Source: an uncultured Arcobacter sp.
GTDB taxonomy: Bacteria > Campylobacterota > Campylobacteria > Campylobacterales > Arcobacteraceae
Reading direction: 5' to 3'
Length of the DNA stretch: 9,457 nt
Assembly (NCBI GenBank): GCA_913054415.1
Contig: CAJXII010000056.1
Coordinates: 1 to 9,457, forward strand
The notes under the pieces: generated by a model
The model's input: only the letters and a program-made list of their open reading frames with translations
Databases searched by the model: none
Told to the model about the DNA's origin: nothing
In this document: in pieces, positions 1 through 7,694 of the stretch
How positions within the stretch are numbered: position 1 is the first letter of the stretch
Layout: every line of letters starts with the position of its first letter
Program-made: the position numbers and the translations under genes

Positions 1-3
1 ATA

Positions 4-1137
4 TTATTCATAATCTAAAGAGTCCTTAGAAAGATTTAAAAATTTTTCTACTACTTTAAATGAACCAAATACTAGATATTTTGTATTGTTTTTGATAGAA
101 GTAAAATCCTCATACTCTATATCTAACTCTTTAGATACTTTGATAATATCATCTTTAGAAGCTATTTGTTGATCATCTATATCTATAATATGTAGTTTGT
201 AAATGATTGGTTTAAGTATAGTTAAAACAGATTTATAATCTTTATTTTTAAAACTATTATATATAAGATTGATCTTTTGGTTAGAAAACTCTTGAAGTAA
301 AACTTTTGCTGCTAAAGGATTATGCCCCACATCAATAGTGATATATGGTGTGATATGTTGGCAACGACCTTTTAATCTACATAAAACTAGATTATTAGTA
401 GATAGATTTAGATGTTTTAGAAGATTGATAGCTAAGTTTAGATTATCTTGTAGATATTTTGGCAAAGTTTGCACATCTTTTATATAATCTAATAGATTTA
501 GTTTTTGGTTTATAATTTTTGATTTTGAACTTAATATTTGTTTTTCAACTTTGGTTACTTCCTCATCTTGATTGGCTATAATATAACAATTATCGCAACT
601 TTTAAATTTAGTAGTTGCTATTTGCTCTAAGCTATTTCCTAAAAATTCAGTATGATCTATACCAATAGGGGTGAATACTGATATATTATTTGTCACTACA
701 TTTGTAGCATCAAATTCACCACCTAAACCAGCTTCAAGAATTAAATAATCTTTTTTATTGCTAAGAATTAAAGCCAAAAGTGTAGTATATTCAAAATATG
801 TAAGATGAGATAAAAGTTCAGCAGTAAGTATAGTTTGTAGTTGTTGATGTGCATATTCAAGTTGAGCGTTGGTTGAGTCTTGACCATCTATCCATATTCG
901 TTCGTTGAATTTTAAAATATGTGGTGAACTATAATGCAATACACTAAAATTTAACTGATACAAAAAATCAGCGATATATCTTCCTGTAGAGCCTTTGCCA
1001 TTTGTTCCAACTATATGGATTACAAATGGTAAGTTTATATGGTGTTTAAGTATATCGTAAGATTTAGAAATAGTATCATAATCTATTTTATCATAAAAAA
1101 GTGTTTTGGTATTTAAAAATTTTTGAAGATTATCCAT
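4..1137 (-). CDS. folC: Bifunctional dihydrofolate synthase / folylpolyglutamate synthase
   Basis: FolC is a cytoplasmic Mur-ligase-type enzyme. It adds glutamate to dihydropteroate to give dihydrofolate, then extends the glutamate tail of reduced folates. From the ATG at 1137 the protein is 377 residues, slightly short against the roughly 420 of E. coli FolC but normal for compact genomes. Visible motifs are the P-loop GTNGKGST at 44-51, the substrate-loop SPHILKFNERI from 71, EAGLGGEFDATN at 135-146, GIDHTEFLG at 159-167, KGR at 256-258, and the C-terminal DVGHNPLA at 269-276, where the usual family form is DGAHNP. A TTG five codons upstream (1152) is also in frame, but it lies inside lptE. 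The ATG, one base after the lptE stop, is the simpler choice, although neither has a strong Shine-Dalgarno sequence, so expression probably relies on coupling to lptE. It is the last gene of the operon within the window. Confidence 0.95.
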   Translation of the reverse strand: MDNLQKFLNTKTLFYDKIDYDTISKSYDILKHHINLPFVIHIVGTNGKGSTGRYIADFLYQLNFSVLHYSSPHILKFNERIWIDGQDSTNAQLEYAHQQLQTILTAELLSHLTYFEYTTLLALILSNKKDYLILEAGLGGEFDATNVVTNNISVFTPIGIDHTEFLGNSLEQIATTKFKSCDNCYIIANQDEEVTKVEKQILSSKSKIINQKLNLLDYIKDVQTLPKYLQDNLNLAINLLKHLNLSTNNLVLCRLKGRCQHITPYITIDVGHNPLAAKVLLQEFSNQKINLIYNSFKNKDYKSVLTILKPIIYKLHIIDIDDQQIASKDDIIKVSKELDIEYEDFTSIKNNTKYLVFGSFKVVEKFLNLSKDSLDYE

Positions 1138-1138
1138 T

Positions 1139-1648
1139 TTATTGAGTATCAATAGAGTTTATAGCGATCTTTGATATTATGTTGCTTAGAGCTTTTTGAG
1201 ATGCAATTTTAATAGATTCATCTCTTTTAGCTTGAGTGATTACAGAATCTTCATCTATTGAGTAGTTGTAAGTTCCTGTTACAGTTATAGATTTAGATTT
1301 AGATGTTTTAAGATCTTTATAATTTACTTTGATAGTTACAGTAGTTTTATATAATTTACCATAACCATCTTGTGTTTGAAGTGTTGTAGTTTTAACAGAT
1401 GTTAAAGAAGCATCTACAAGAGTATTGGCATCTTTTATATTATTGACAATCTTTGCATTAAATTGATTGACAATCATACTATTTATAGCATCTTTTATCA
1501 AAACAGAGTTGGTGGTATTTTTAACATCAATTTTTGTTTGAACATATACTTTACCATAAATCTCTTGTTTGGTATAGTAAGATGATGGTTTATAACCACA
1601 CCCTACAATAAACAACACTAAAAAAGTAAAAAATATATTTTTTAACAT
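1139..1648 (-). CDS. lptE: LPS-assembly lipoprotein LptE
   Basis: This is a predicted outer-membrane lipoprotein of 169 residues, the plug partner of LptD that delivers lipopolysaccharide to the outer leaflet. The N-terminus is a lipoprotein signal: a basic start (MLKN), a hydrophobic stretch to residue 15, and the lipobox IVGC with the lipidated cysteine at 17. It is followed by GYKP, the CGY(x)P start typical of LptE. The remainder alternates short beta-type segments with threonine/valine-rich stretches and ends in a lysine- and serine-containing helix, consistent with the small alpha/beta LptE fold. Sequence conservation in this family is low, so the call rests on the CGY start, the size and the position. 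Location directly after leuS is also seen in E. coli (leuS-lptE-holA). It starts 7 bases after the leuS stop with a weak AAGG upstream, so coupling to leuS is likely. Confidence 0.85.
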   Translation of the reverse strand: MLKNIFFTFLVLFIVGCGYKPSSYYTKQEIYGKVYVQTKIDVKNTTNSVLIKDAINSMIVNQFNAKIVNNIKDANTLVDASLTSVKTTTLQTQDGYGKLYKTTVTIKVNYKDLKTSKSKSITVTGTYNYSIDEDSVITQAKRDESIKIASQKALSNIISKIAINSIDTQ

Positions 1649-1655
1649 CTAGCAT

Positions 1656-4127
1656 TTAGCCTTTTACTACAAGATTTACCAATTTGTTTGGCACAACTAT
1701 CTCTTTTATAATCTCTTTGCCATCGCACCATTTTTTAGCGATATCTGTTTCTTTTACAAGTTGTAAAATTTCATCTTTTGAACTATTGGCAGATACTTCT
1801 ATATCGCCTCTTTTTTTACCATTGATATTTATAACAATAGTGATACTATCTTGAATAAAAACTTCCTCTTTTATCTCTAAAACGGTATCGAAATTTGATA
1901 GATCAAATAAAGATGAACTAAGTTCCCAACAAGTATGAGGGATAATAGGCTCTAAGATATTTGTAAGGATATAATACCCCTCAGCAAATATAATAGGATC
2001 ATCTTGTTTATTTAAAGCATTTAATGCTTCCATAGAAGCAGCAATAAGTGTATTGAAAGCATAAGTTTTCTCCATCACATCATTAGCTTTTTTTAGTGCT
2101 TCATAAACTTTTTTTCTTGCTTCTTGTTGATCTTTTGTTAGGGTATTGTGATCTATATTTTGTATAAAATTTTTATCTTCTACTTTACATTTAGAGCTAT
2201 TTTCATAAAATTTTCGTATAAATCTATAGGCACCTTCAACTGCACTATCGTTCCATTCTAACTCTTTAGTAGGTGGTGCTGCAAACATCATAAAAAGTCT
2301 TGCAGTATCTGCTCCATATTTTGATACGATTGCATCTGGATCTACTACATTTCCTTTTGATTTACTCATCTTCGCACCATCTTTTAAAACCATACCTTGA
2401 GTAAGAAGTCTTTTAAACGGTTCTTTTGAATTAGTAAATCCAAGTTGATTTAGTGCTTTTGTCCAAAATCTAGCATAAAGTAGATGTAAAATCGCATGTT
2501 CAATCCCACCTACATATTGATCTACATCCATCCAATAATCGCTATTTTCTTTATCTATACCGCATTCATTCCATTTTTTTGGATTTGTAGCATATCTTAA
2601 AAAATACCAACTTGACTGAACAAAAGTATCAAGTGTATCTGTTTCTCTTATAGCATCTGCTTTACAATTTGGACAAGTGCAGTATTTCCAAGTAGGGTGA
2701 TTATCTAGTGGATTACCTTCCCCTGTGATAGTTATATCTTCAGGTAGTGTAATAGGTAGATTTTCTAATTTTTCAGGCACTATTCCACATTTTGGACAAT
2801 GGATAAATGGAATAGGTGCACCCCAATATCGTTGTCGTGAAACTCCCCAATCTCTTAGTTTATAGTTGATAGTTTTTCTTCCTAGATTATTTTGTTCAAA
2901 ATATCTAATAATCTCACTTTTTGCATCTGTATTTTTCATATCTGTCCATTGGTCGCTATCTACTAGCACACCTTCAGATGTATATGCTTCTTTGAGATCA
3001 ATAATACCATCGTTTGTATCGATCACTATTTTTATATCAAGTTTATATTTACTAGCAAATTCAAAATCTCTTTGGTCATGAGCAGGAACTGCCATAACTG
3101 CACCACCACCATAACTTACAAGCACAAAATTTGCTACCCATACAGGTATTTTTTTACCTGTGATTGGATGGATCACATCAATATCTATTGAAACTCCCTC
3201 TTTTTCATTGGTAGCTCGATCTTTATCTGTTGCTTTTTGCATATTTTTGATAAGCTCTTTTTTTACAGGTGTTAAAAGATCATTCTCTATCATATAATTT
3301 ACTATAGGATGTTCAGGAGCTAAAGCGGTATATGTTACTCCAAAAATAGTATCAGGTCTAGTTGTAAAAACACTATATTTTTCAAATTGATTATTTAGTT
3401 TAGTTTTACTCTCATCGCTTAGGTGAAAATCAAACTCCAACCCTTCACTTCTTCCTATCCAATTCTCTTGCATAGTAAGAACTTGAGATGGCCATTTACC
3501 CTCTAAAGTTTTGAGATCATCAAGTAACTCTTGAGCATATTTTGTAATAGCTATATAATACCCTGGCATCTCTTTTTGGATCACTTCATTATCACATCTC
3601 CAACAACAACCCTCTTCAACTTGCTCATTTGCTAAAACTGTATGACAAGATTCACACCAATTTACAGTAGTTGATTTTTGATATAAAAGTTTCTCTTGGA
3701 ACATTTTGATAATAAACTCTTGTTCCCATTTAGTATATAACTCATCACTTGTGGCAAACTCTCTAGTTTTACTAAAACTAAGACCTAAACCTTCAAGCTC
3801 TTTTCTCATATAATCTATATTTTCATAAGTCCATTTTTTTGGATGTAGTTTATTTTTTATTGCAGCATTTTCAGCAGGCATACCAAAACTATCCCAACCA
3901 ATAGGGTGCAAAACATTAAAACCATTTTTTCTAAAATGTCTAGCAAAAGCATCCCCTAGACAGTAGTTTCTTACATGCCCCATATGTATCCTTCCACTTG
4001 GATATGGAAACATACTTAAAATATATTTTTTCTCTTTGCCACAAGATTCATCTAGTGGTTCATTGGTATCGTTTTGATCCCAATACTTTTGCCATTTTGA
4101 TTCTATCTTTTTAAAATTGTATTCCAT
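1656..4127 (-). CDS. leuS: Leucyl-tRNA synthetase
   Basis: LeuRS is a class Ia aminoacyl-tRNA synthetase that joins leucine to tRNA-Leu in the cytoplasm and removes mischarged amino acids. The 823-residue length is typical of bacterial LeuRS. The HIGH signature appears as HMGH at 48-51 after PYPSGRI. A zinc-knuckle-like CESC (158-161) with CCWRC (174-178) lies in the usual insertion. The CP1 editing domain carries the threonine-rich TTRPDTIFG at 255-263 and the catalytic-loop AHDQRD at 349-354. A second cysteine cluster, CPKC (444-447) and CTCPNC (483-488), fits the ZN-1 module. KMSKS is at 586-590, followed by the anticodon-binding helical domain and the C-terminal appendage. The ATG overlaps the stop of the preceding small membrane-protein gene (TAATG), and a GAGGA Shine-Dalgarno lies 9 bases before it (4137-4141). 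All catalytic elements are present and there are no signs of disruption. Confidence 0.99.
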   Translation of the reverse strand: MEYNFKKIESKWQKYWDQNDTNEPLDESCGKEKKYILSMFPYPSGRIHMGHVRNYCLGDAFARHFRKNGFNVLHPIGWDSFGMPAENAAIKNKLHPKKWTYENIDYMRKELEGLGLSFSKTREFATSDELYTKWEQEFIIKMFQEKLLYQKSTTVNWCESCHTVLANEQVEEGCCWRCDNEVIQKEMPGYYIAITKYAQELLDDLKTLEGKWPSQVLTMQENWIGRSEGLEFDFHLSDESKTKLNNQFEKYSVFTTRPDTIFGVTYTALAPEHPIVNYMIENDLLTPVKKELIKNMQKATDKDRATNEKEGVSIDIDVIHPITGKKIPVWVANFVLVSYGGGAVMAVPAHDQRDFEFASKYKLDIKIVIDTNDGIIDLKEAYTSEGVLVDSDQWTDMKNTDAKSEIIRYFEQNNLGRKTINYKLRDWGVSRQRYWGAPIPFIHCPKCGIVPEKLENLPITLPEDITITGEGNPLDNHPTWKYCTCPNCKADAIRETDTLDTFVQSSWYFLRYATNPKKWNECGIDKENSDYWMDVDQYVGGIEHAILHLLYARFWTKALNQLGFTNSKEPFKRLLTQGMVLKDGAKMSKSKGNVVDPDAIVSKYGADTARLFMMFAAPPTKELEWNDSAVEGAYRFIRKFYENSSKCKVEDKNFIQNIDHNTLTKDQQEARKKVYEALKKANDVMEKTYAFNTLIAASMEALNALNKQDDPIIFAEGYYILTNILEPIIPHTCWELSSSLFDLSNFDTVLEIKEEVFIQDSITIVININGKKRGDIEVSANSSKDEILQLVKETDIAKKWCDGKEIIKEIVVPNKLVNLVVKG

Positions 4128-4471
4128 TAATAATCTTCCTCATCATTACTTTTTGCACTCTCTATTAACGATAATGCCAAAGAGTATATATTTGCTACAA
4201 CAGCACCGATAGCTAAACCTATTGATAACTCTACATTGTTATAAAAAGTATAAGCTATAAAAGCTGGGACAAGATGAAGATCCGCCACTAAAGAACTAGC
4301 TAGTAGTTCAGCAGATAGTAGATTTCTAACACCAATTTTCAATATTGTAGATATTATATTAACACTACCTGCTAAAAAAAGTGCAGTAGCTGTATCTTCA
4401 TATAAAAATCCAGCGGTTGTAGTTAGACTCATAAGTGAGAAAAATATATATGTAACTTTACCCCAATTCAT
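4127..4471 (-). CDS. Small multi-pass membrane protein, DUF6394-like
   Basis: This is a 114-residue protein of unknown function that resembles the DUF6394 family of small membrane proteins found beside leuS in Campylobacterota. That family call is from memory of the sequence style, not a search. It has three or four hydrophobic segments (about 4-24, 27-47, 52-77 and 80-103) and a short acidic cytoplasmic-type tail (SNDEEDY). Between the second and third segments it carries KIGVRN, and inside the third the polar LVADLHLVPAF, with Asp64 and His66 in a hydrophobic setting. It is the first gene of the leuS-lptE-folC operon and has the best ribosome site in the window (AGGAG, 7 bases before the ATG). 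Its stop shares one base with the leuS start, so its translation probably feeds leuS. A transport or membrane-quality role is possible, but nothing in the sequence settles it. Confidence 0.8.
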   Translation of the reverse strand: MNWGKVTYIFFSLMSLTTTAGFLYEDTATALFLAGSVNIISTILKIGVRNLLSAELLASSLVADLHLVPAFIAYTFYNNVELSIGLAIGAVVANIYSLALSLIESAKSNDEEDY

Positions 4472-4478
4472 AACATTA

Positions 4479-4483
4479 CTCCT
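4479..4483 (-). promoter_or_regulatory. Strong Shine-Dalgarno for the leuS operon's first gene
   Basis: On the minus strand AGGAG stands 7 bases before the ATG at 4471. It fixes this start and is the closest match to the anti-Shine-Dalgarno consensus in the window. Confidence 0.8.
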
Positions 4484-4495
4484 AAATTTTTTTGG

Positions 4496-4504
4496 ATTAT
4501 ATCA
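4496..4504 (-). promoter_or_regulatory. Extended -10 promoter of the leuS operon
   Basis: The minus strand reads TGATATAAT, a perfect TGnTATAAT extended -10 for the housekeeping sigma factor. The predicted start point is near 4489, giving a leader of about 18 bases that just contains the AGGAG site. A second TATAAT on the same strand lies exactly 11 bases upstream (4507-4512) and could serve as an alternative -10. No convincing -35 box is visible; the upstream DNA is A/T-rich, as is usual for Campylobacterota promoters. Confidence 0.7.
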
Positions 4505-4519
4505 TAATTATACTATGAT
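4501..4519. repeat. Inverted repeat in the divergent promoter region
   Basis: The arms ATCATA (4501-4506) and TATGAT (4514-4519) are perfect inverse complements separated by 7 bases. The dyad spans the alternative -10 (4507-4512) and touches the main extended -10 of the leuS operon. It could be an operator, but six-base arms in such AT-rich DNA can occur by chance. Confidence 0.3.
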
Positions 4520-4555
4520 TTAAGAATAGAATAAATATAAGTTTTTATTTTAATG

Positions 4556-4564
4556 TGCTATAAT
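4556..4564 (+). promoter_or_regulatory. Extended -10 promoter of the nadK operon
   Basis: TGCTATAAT is a perfect extended -10 on the plus strand. Placing the last T at -7 puts transcription start at about 4571, which is the A of the nadK ATG. The upstream sequence is T-rich (from 4541) with no TTGACA-like box. The hexamer would be coding only if the earlier ATG at 4553 were used, which argues against that start. Confidence 0.7.
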
Positions 4565-4570
4565 CCTTAT

Positions 4571-5443
4571 ATGAAAATACAAAATAATACAAAATTATTA
4601 TCACAAAAACAAACAGTAGGGGTGATCCTAAAACCAAAAGCACCAGAGCTAAAAGGGATATATCACGATATAAAAAAAGAGTTTAACTCTATAGGTATAG
4701 ATGTATATATCGAAGAGTATAGTGGAGTTATGATAGGTGAAGATGAACTATATAGCTTCAACGATCTTTGTAAAAAAGTAGATTTTTTAGTAACTGTAGG
4801 CGGTGATGGAACTTTGATCTCTGCTACTAGAAGAGGTTTTGTTCATGATAAAGCAGTGATGGGGATACATCTAGGAAGATTGGGATTTTTAACCGATATT
4901 TTACCATCTGAGCTAAAAACTTTTCTTAATGATTTTAAAAATGATGATTATGTTATAGATACTCGTATGATGATTGAAACATCACTTAGCAACAGTGATT
5001 CAGTAGCATTTAATGATATAGTGATCACTAGAAATTCAATATCAAATATGATAAATATAGATGCCAAAATAGATGGTAAACTTTTTAATAGTTATTATGG
5101 TGATGGTTTGATTGTATCTACACCAACAGGATCTACTGCTTACAATCTATCTTGTGGTGGTCCTATGGTTTATCCATTTACTGATGCATTTATCGTAACT
5201 CCTATATGCCCACACTCTTTGACACAACGACCACTTGTTTTACCTGTAGATTTTGAGATAGAGTTTAGTTGTCCAGATAAAGAGGGTGCTGTTGTGATTA
5301 TAGATGGGCAAGATATACACAATATCGCACAAGATGAGGTGATTAAAATCAAAATTGCCTCAAAAAAAGCTAAACTTATCAGAAGTAAAACAAGAAACTA
5401 TTTTGATGTTTTAAATGATAAACTAAATTGGGGACACAGTTGA
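4571..5443 (+). CDS. nadK: NAD kinase
   Basis: NadK phosphorylates NAD+ at the 2'-hydroxyl of its adenosine ribose with ATP (or polyphosphate in some species), making NADP+ in the cytoplasm. From the ATG at 4571 it is 290 residues, normal for the family. The signature GGDGT is at 77-81, with the catalytic-type Asp79. It is followed by GIHLGRLGFLTD at 98-109, the NDI motif (Asn148, Asp149), YGDGLIVSTPTGSTAY at 176-191 and the glycine-rich SCGGP at 194-198. An ATG six codons earlier (4553) is in frame, but it would place a perfect promoter -10 inside the gene and has no ribosome site. The ATG at 4571 coincides with the predicted transcription start, implying a leaderless message. Its TGA overlaps the recN start by 4 bases. 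The enzyme appears complete. Confidence 0.96.
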   Translation: MKIQNNTKLLSQKQTVGVILKPKAPELKGIYHDIKKEFNSIGIDVYIEEYSGVMIGEDELYSFNDLCKKVDFLVTVGGDGTLISATRRGFVHDKAVMGIHLGRLGFLTDILPSELKTFLNDFKNDDYVIDTRMMIETSLSNSDSVAFNDIVITRNSISNMINIDAKIDGKLFNSYYGDGLIVSTPTGSTAYNLSCGGPMVYPFTDAFIVTPICPHSLTQRPLVLPVDFEIEFSCPDKEGAVVIIDGQDIHNIAQDEVIKIKIASKKAKLIRSKTRNYFDVLNDKLNWGHS

Positions 5444-6972
5444 TAAGTAGATTTTATCTTAAAGATTATCTTTCATTTGATGAGGTAGATATAGAGTTTG
5501 ATAAAGGGCTTATTGTTTTTACAGGTCCAAGTGGAGCAGGTAAGTCTATACTTTTAAATGCTATGTTGGCATTGTTTGGAAATAGCGACAATACCCAAGC
5601 CAAAATATCAGAGATTGTATGTGATGATTTGGATATAGAGTATGTGCAGTATGATATAGCCAAAAGAGATGAGTTTGTTATTAAACAAACCAATACTGTA
5701 AAACTAAGATTTCTTCTAAACAATCAAACCATATCTAAAAAAAATCTAAAACAGTTCACTAAACAGTTCTCAAAATATCTACATCTCAAAGATAATAGTG
5801 ATTTTCAAAATGATAAGATTATAGAGTTTTTAGATATGATGATTGTCCAAAATCAGCCAGAGTTTCAAAAGGTATTAGAACAATATCGAGCAACTTATAA
5901 AGAGCTACTTTCTTTAAAAACACAACTACAAAAGATAGAACAAGATGAACAAGATATAGAAAATCTAAAAGAGTTCATAAAATTTGAGATACAAAAAATA
6001 GAATCTATTGACCCTAAGCCTGATGAATATGATGATCTAAAACATATCAAAGATAATCTATCTAAAAAACAAAAAATTCAAGAGGCACACGAAAAATGTG
6101 CAGTTGTTTTAAACAACACTCACCATATTACTCATCTGCTTAATTTACTAGATGTAGATAGTGGATTTTTTGATGATGCTATCAATGAGGTAAACAATCT
6201 AGTAGAGAGATTTGAAGATTCTATCAATGGTGTAGATGATCATGAGATAGAGTCTATACTAGATAGGATAGAAAATCTAAGTGCTTTACAAAAAAAATAT
6301 GGATCTATTGAGGATGCTATAAAATACAAAGAGCAAAAAACTAAAGAGCTACAAGAGTATGAGGATATATCATTTACAAAAGCGATAGTTGAAAAAAATA
6401 TCAAAAAATTATCTAATAGTATAGATGAACTTTTAAAACAAATAAGCAACAAAAGAAAAGAGTATATTCCTGCTTTACAAGATATTATCAACGAATATTT
6501 AGAAGATCTATATCTATCAAATCTGATTATAAAAATATCTACTAAAAATATGGATATTTTAGGTGTAGATGAGGTAAGTTTTGTATTAAATGGTGTAGAA
6601 TTAGACAAAATAAGTAGTGGGGAGTTTAATCGACTAAGATTGGCACTTCTTACAGCACGAAGTCAAGTTGAGTGTAAAGATGGTGGTGTATTGTTTTTAG
6701 ATGAGATAGATGCAAATCTAAGTGGGAAAGAGAGTGCTAGTATAGCTAAAGTGTTACAAGAGTTGGCACAATACTATCAGATATTTTCTATATCTCATCA
6801 ACCACAATTAAGTGCTATGGCAAATCAACATTTTTTAGTGCAAAAAAATGATACAATATCATCTGTAAAACTACTAGATAAAAAATCCAGAGTTGATGAG
6901 ATATCAAGGATGATAAGTGGTGAAAATATCACCCAAGAAGCGATAGATTTTGCAAATAAATTATTAGGATAA
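5440..6972 (+). CDS. recN: DNA repair ATPase RecN
   Basis: RecN is an SMC-like ATPase that gathers and holds DNA ends during recombinational repair of double-strand breaks. Taking the TTG at 5440 as start gives 510 residues beginning MISRFYLKDYLSFDEV, as RecN proteins usually begin. An upstream TTG (5428) would add four residues. Walker A GPSGAGKS is at 29-36. A long charged coiled-coil region runs from about 140 to 350 with a break near the middle. The ABC signature SSGEFNRLRLA begins at 392, Walker B GVLFLDEID is at 416-424, and the H-loop SISHQPQ is at 450-456. The start overlaps the nadK stop as TTGA, with a GGGGA stretch just upstream as a likely ribosome site, so it is probably coupled to nadK. 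E. coli RecN is about 553 residues, so this is a slightly short but complete version. No LexA-type operator was noticed. Confidence 0.95.
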   Translation: MISRFYLKDYLSFDEVDIEFDKGLIVFTGPSGAGKSILLNAMLALFGNSDNTQAKISEIVCDDLDIEYVQYDIAKRDEFVIKQTNTVKLRFLLNNQTISKKNLKQFTKQFSKYLHLKDNSDFQNDKIIEFLDMMIVQNQPEFQKVLEQYRATYKELLSLKTQLQKIEQDEQDIENLKEFIKFEIQKIESIDPKPDEYDDLKHIKDNLSKKQKIQEAHEKCAVVLNNTHHITHLLNLLDVDSGFFDDAINEVNNLVERFEDSINGVDDHEIESILDRIENLSALQKKYGSIEDAIKYKEQKTKELQEYEDISFTKAIVEKNIKKLSNSIDELLKQISNKRKEYIPALQDIINEYLEDLYLSNLIIKISTKNMDILGVDEVSFVLNGVELDKISSGEFNRLRLALLTARSQVECKDGGVLFLDEIDANLSGKESASIAKVLQELAQYYQIFSISHQPQLSAMANQHFLVQKNDTISSVKLLDKKSRVDEISRMISGENITQEAIDFANKLLG

Positions 6973-6976
6973 AATT

Positions 6977-7684
6977 ATGAAAATACTTATACCAATACTA
7001 ACAATAGCAACTTTTTTGTTTGCATCACCTTATTATGCAAAGCTAGAGCCTATAGATACATATAGTATCAAAGCAGCTACAAGTGGGCAAGTTGTTTTCT
7101 CAAATGATAACTTAAAAGGTAAATATATAAAAGATAGTGTAATAATAAAATTAGATAAAAAATACAACGAAATAGATCTTAAACAATCACTTTTAAAACT
7201 TGATATTTTAAATAAGATTATTAAAATAGAGCAAAACACATATCAAAAATTTCTCAAAATCAAAGCAAAATCACAAATAGAAAAAGATGCACAACATATC
7301 AAAGTGCTAAATCTTCAATCTACCAAAAGTGATCTGATGACAAAAATAGCACTTTTAAAAGATACAATTCTAAAAAAAACTATCACAGTCAAAAATCTAT
7401 ATATCAATGATATAAAAGTATTAAAAGGTGATTATGTAAATCCTGGAACTGTTTTATTGACTGCATCAGATTTTTCAAAAGGTAAACTTGAGGTATTTAT
7501 CCCAATCAATGAGGCTTCAACTATCAAAGATAAAAAGATATATTTAGATGGGAAATTGACAAATTATCATATCAATAAAATCTATAAAATAGCAGATAGT
7601 GTTCATATCTCATCTTATAGATGTCAAATAGATATAGATCACCCTAAACAATTTTCAAAATTGGTAAAAATAGAGTTTAAGTAG
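6977..7684 (+). CDS. Secreted HlyD/RND-type periplasmic adaptor, short
   Basis: This is a predicted periplasmic membrane-fusion-type adaptor of 235 residues that likely links an inner-membrane exporter to the envelope. Residues 1-16 form a signal peptide (basic start, hydrophobic ILIPILTIATFLF, AS just before the probable cleavage site). Residues about 28-60 look like the first half of a lipoyl-like domain (IKAATSGQVV ... GKYIKDSVIIKLD). A lysine-rich helical hairpin follows (about 62-135). The second lipoyl half follows, with VLKGDYVNPGTVL at 148-160 and then KLEVFIPI, the typical step into the beta-barrel domain. It lacks the C-terminal extension and N-terminal membrane anchor of classic HlyD or EmrA. 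AGGA inside the recN end, 7 bases before the ATG, supports the start. The MFS gene follows after 10 bases and is the obvious partner. Sequence identity in this family is weak, so the specific substrate is unknown. Confidence 0.72.
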   Translation: MKILIPILTIATFLFASPYYAKLEPIDTYSIKAATSGQVVFSNDNLKGKYIKDSVIIKLDKKYNEIDLKQSLLKLDILNKIIKIEQNTYQKFLKIKAKSQIEKDAQHIKVLNLQSTKSDLMTKIALLKDTILKKTITVKNLYINDIKVLKGDYVNPGTVLLTASDFSKGKLEVFIPINEASTIKDKKIYLDGKLTNYHINKIYKIADSVHISSYRCQIDIDHPKQFSKLVKIEFK

Positions 7685-7694
7685 TATTTTTATA

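Noticed and set aside
158..990. Frequent AGAT/TATAGAT-like words that at first suggested a repeat array
   Set aside because: They fall in coding frames as Ile, Asp and Leu codons in AT-rich DNA, with no fixed spacing, so they are not a CRISPR or tandem array.
1138..1152. TTG at 1152 as folC start
   Set aside because: It lies inside lptE without a ribosome site, and an ATG is available one base after the lptE stop.
2866..3081. Plus-strand open frame of 71 codons inside leuS
   Set aside because: It is antisense to the well-conserved LeuRS catalytic and editing regions, with no motif of its own.
4553..4570. Earlier ATG for nadK, six codons upstream
   Set aside because: Its codons contain a perfect extended -10 promoter element, and there is no Shine-Dalgarno before it.
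6240..6608. Minus-strand open frame of 122 codons inside recN
   Set aside because: It is antisense to the RecN coiled coil; the Ser/Ile/Phe-rich product is what the complement of Lys/Glu/Asp-rich codons gives.
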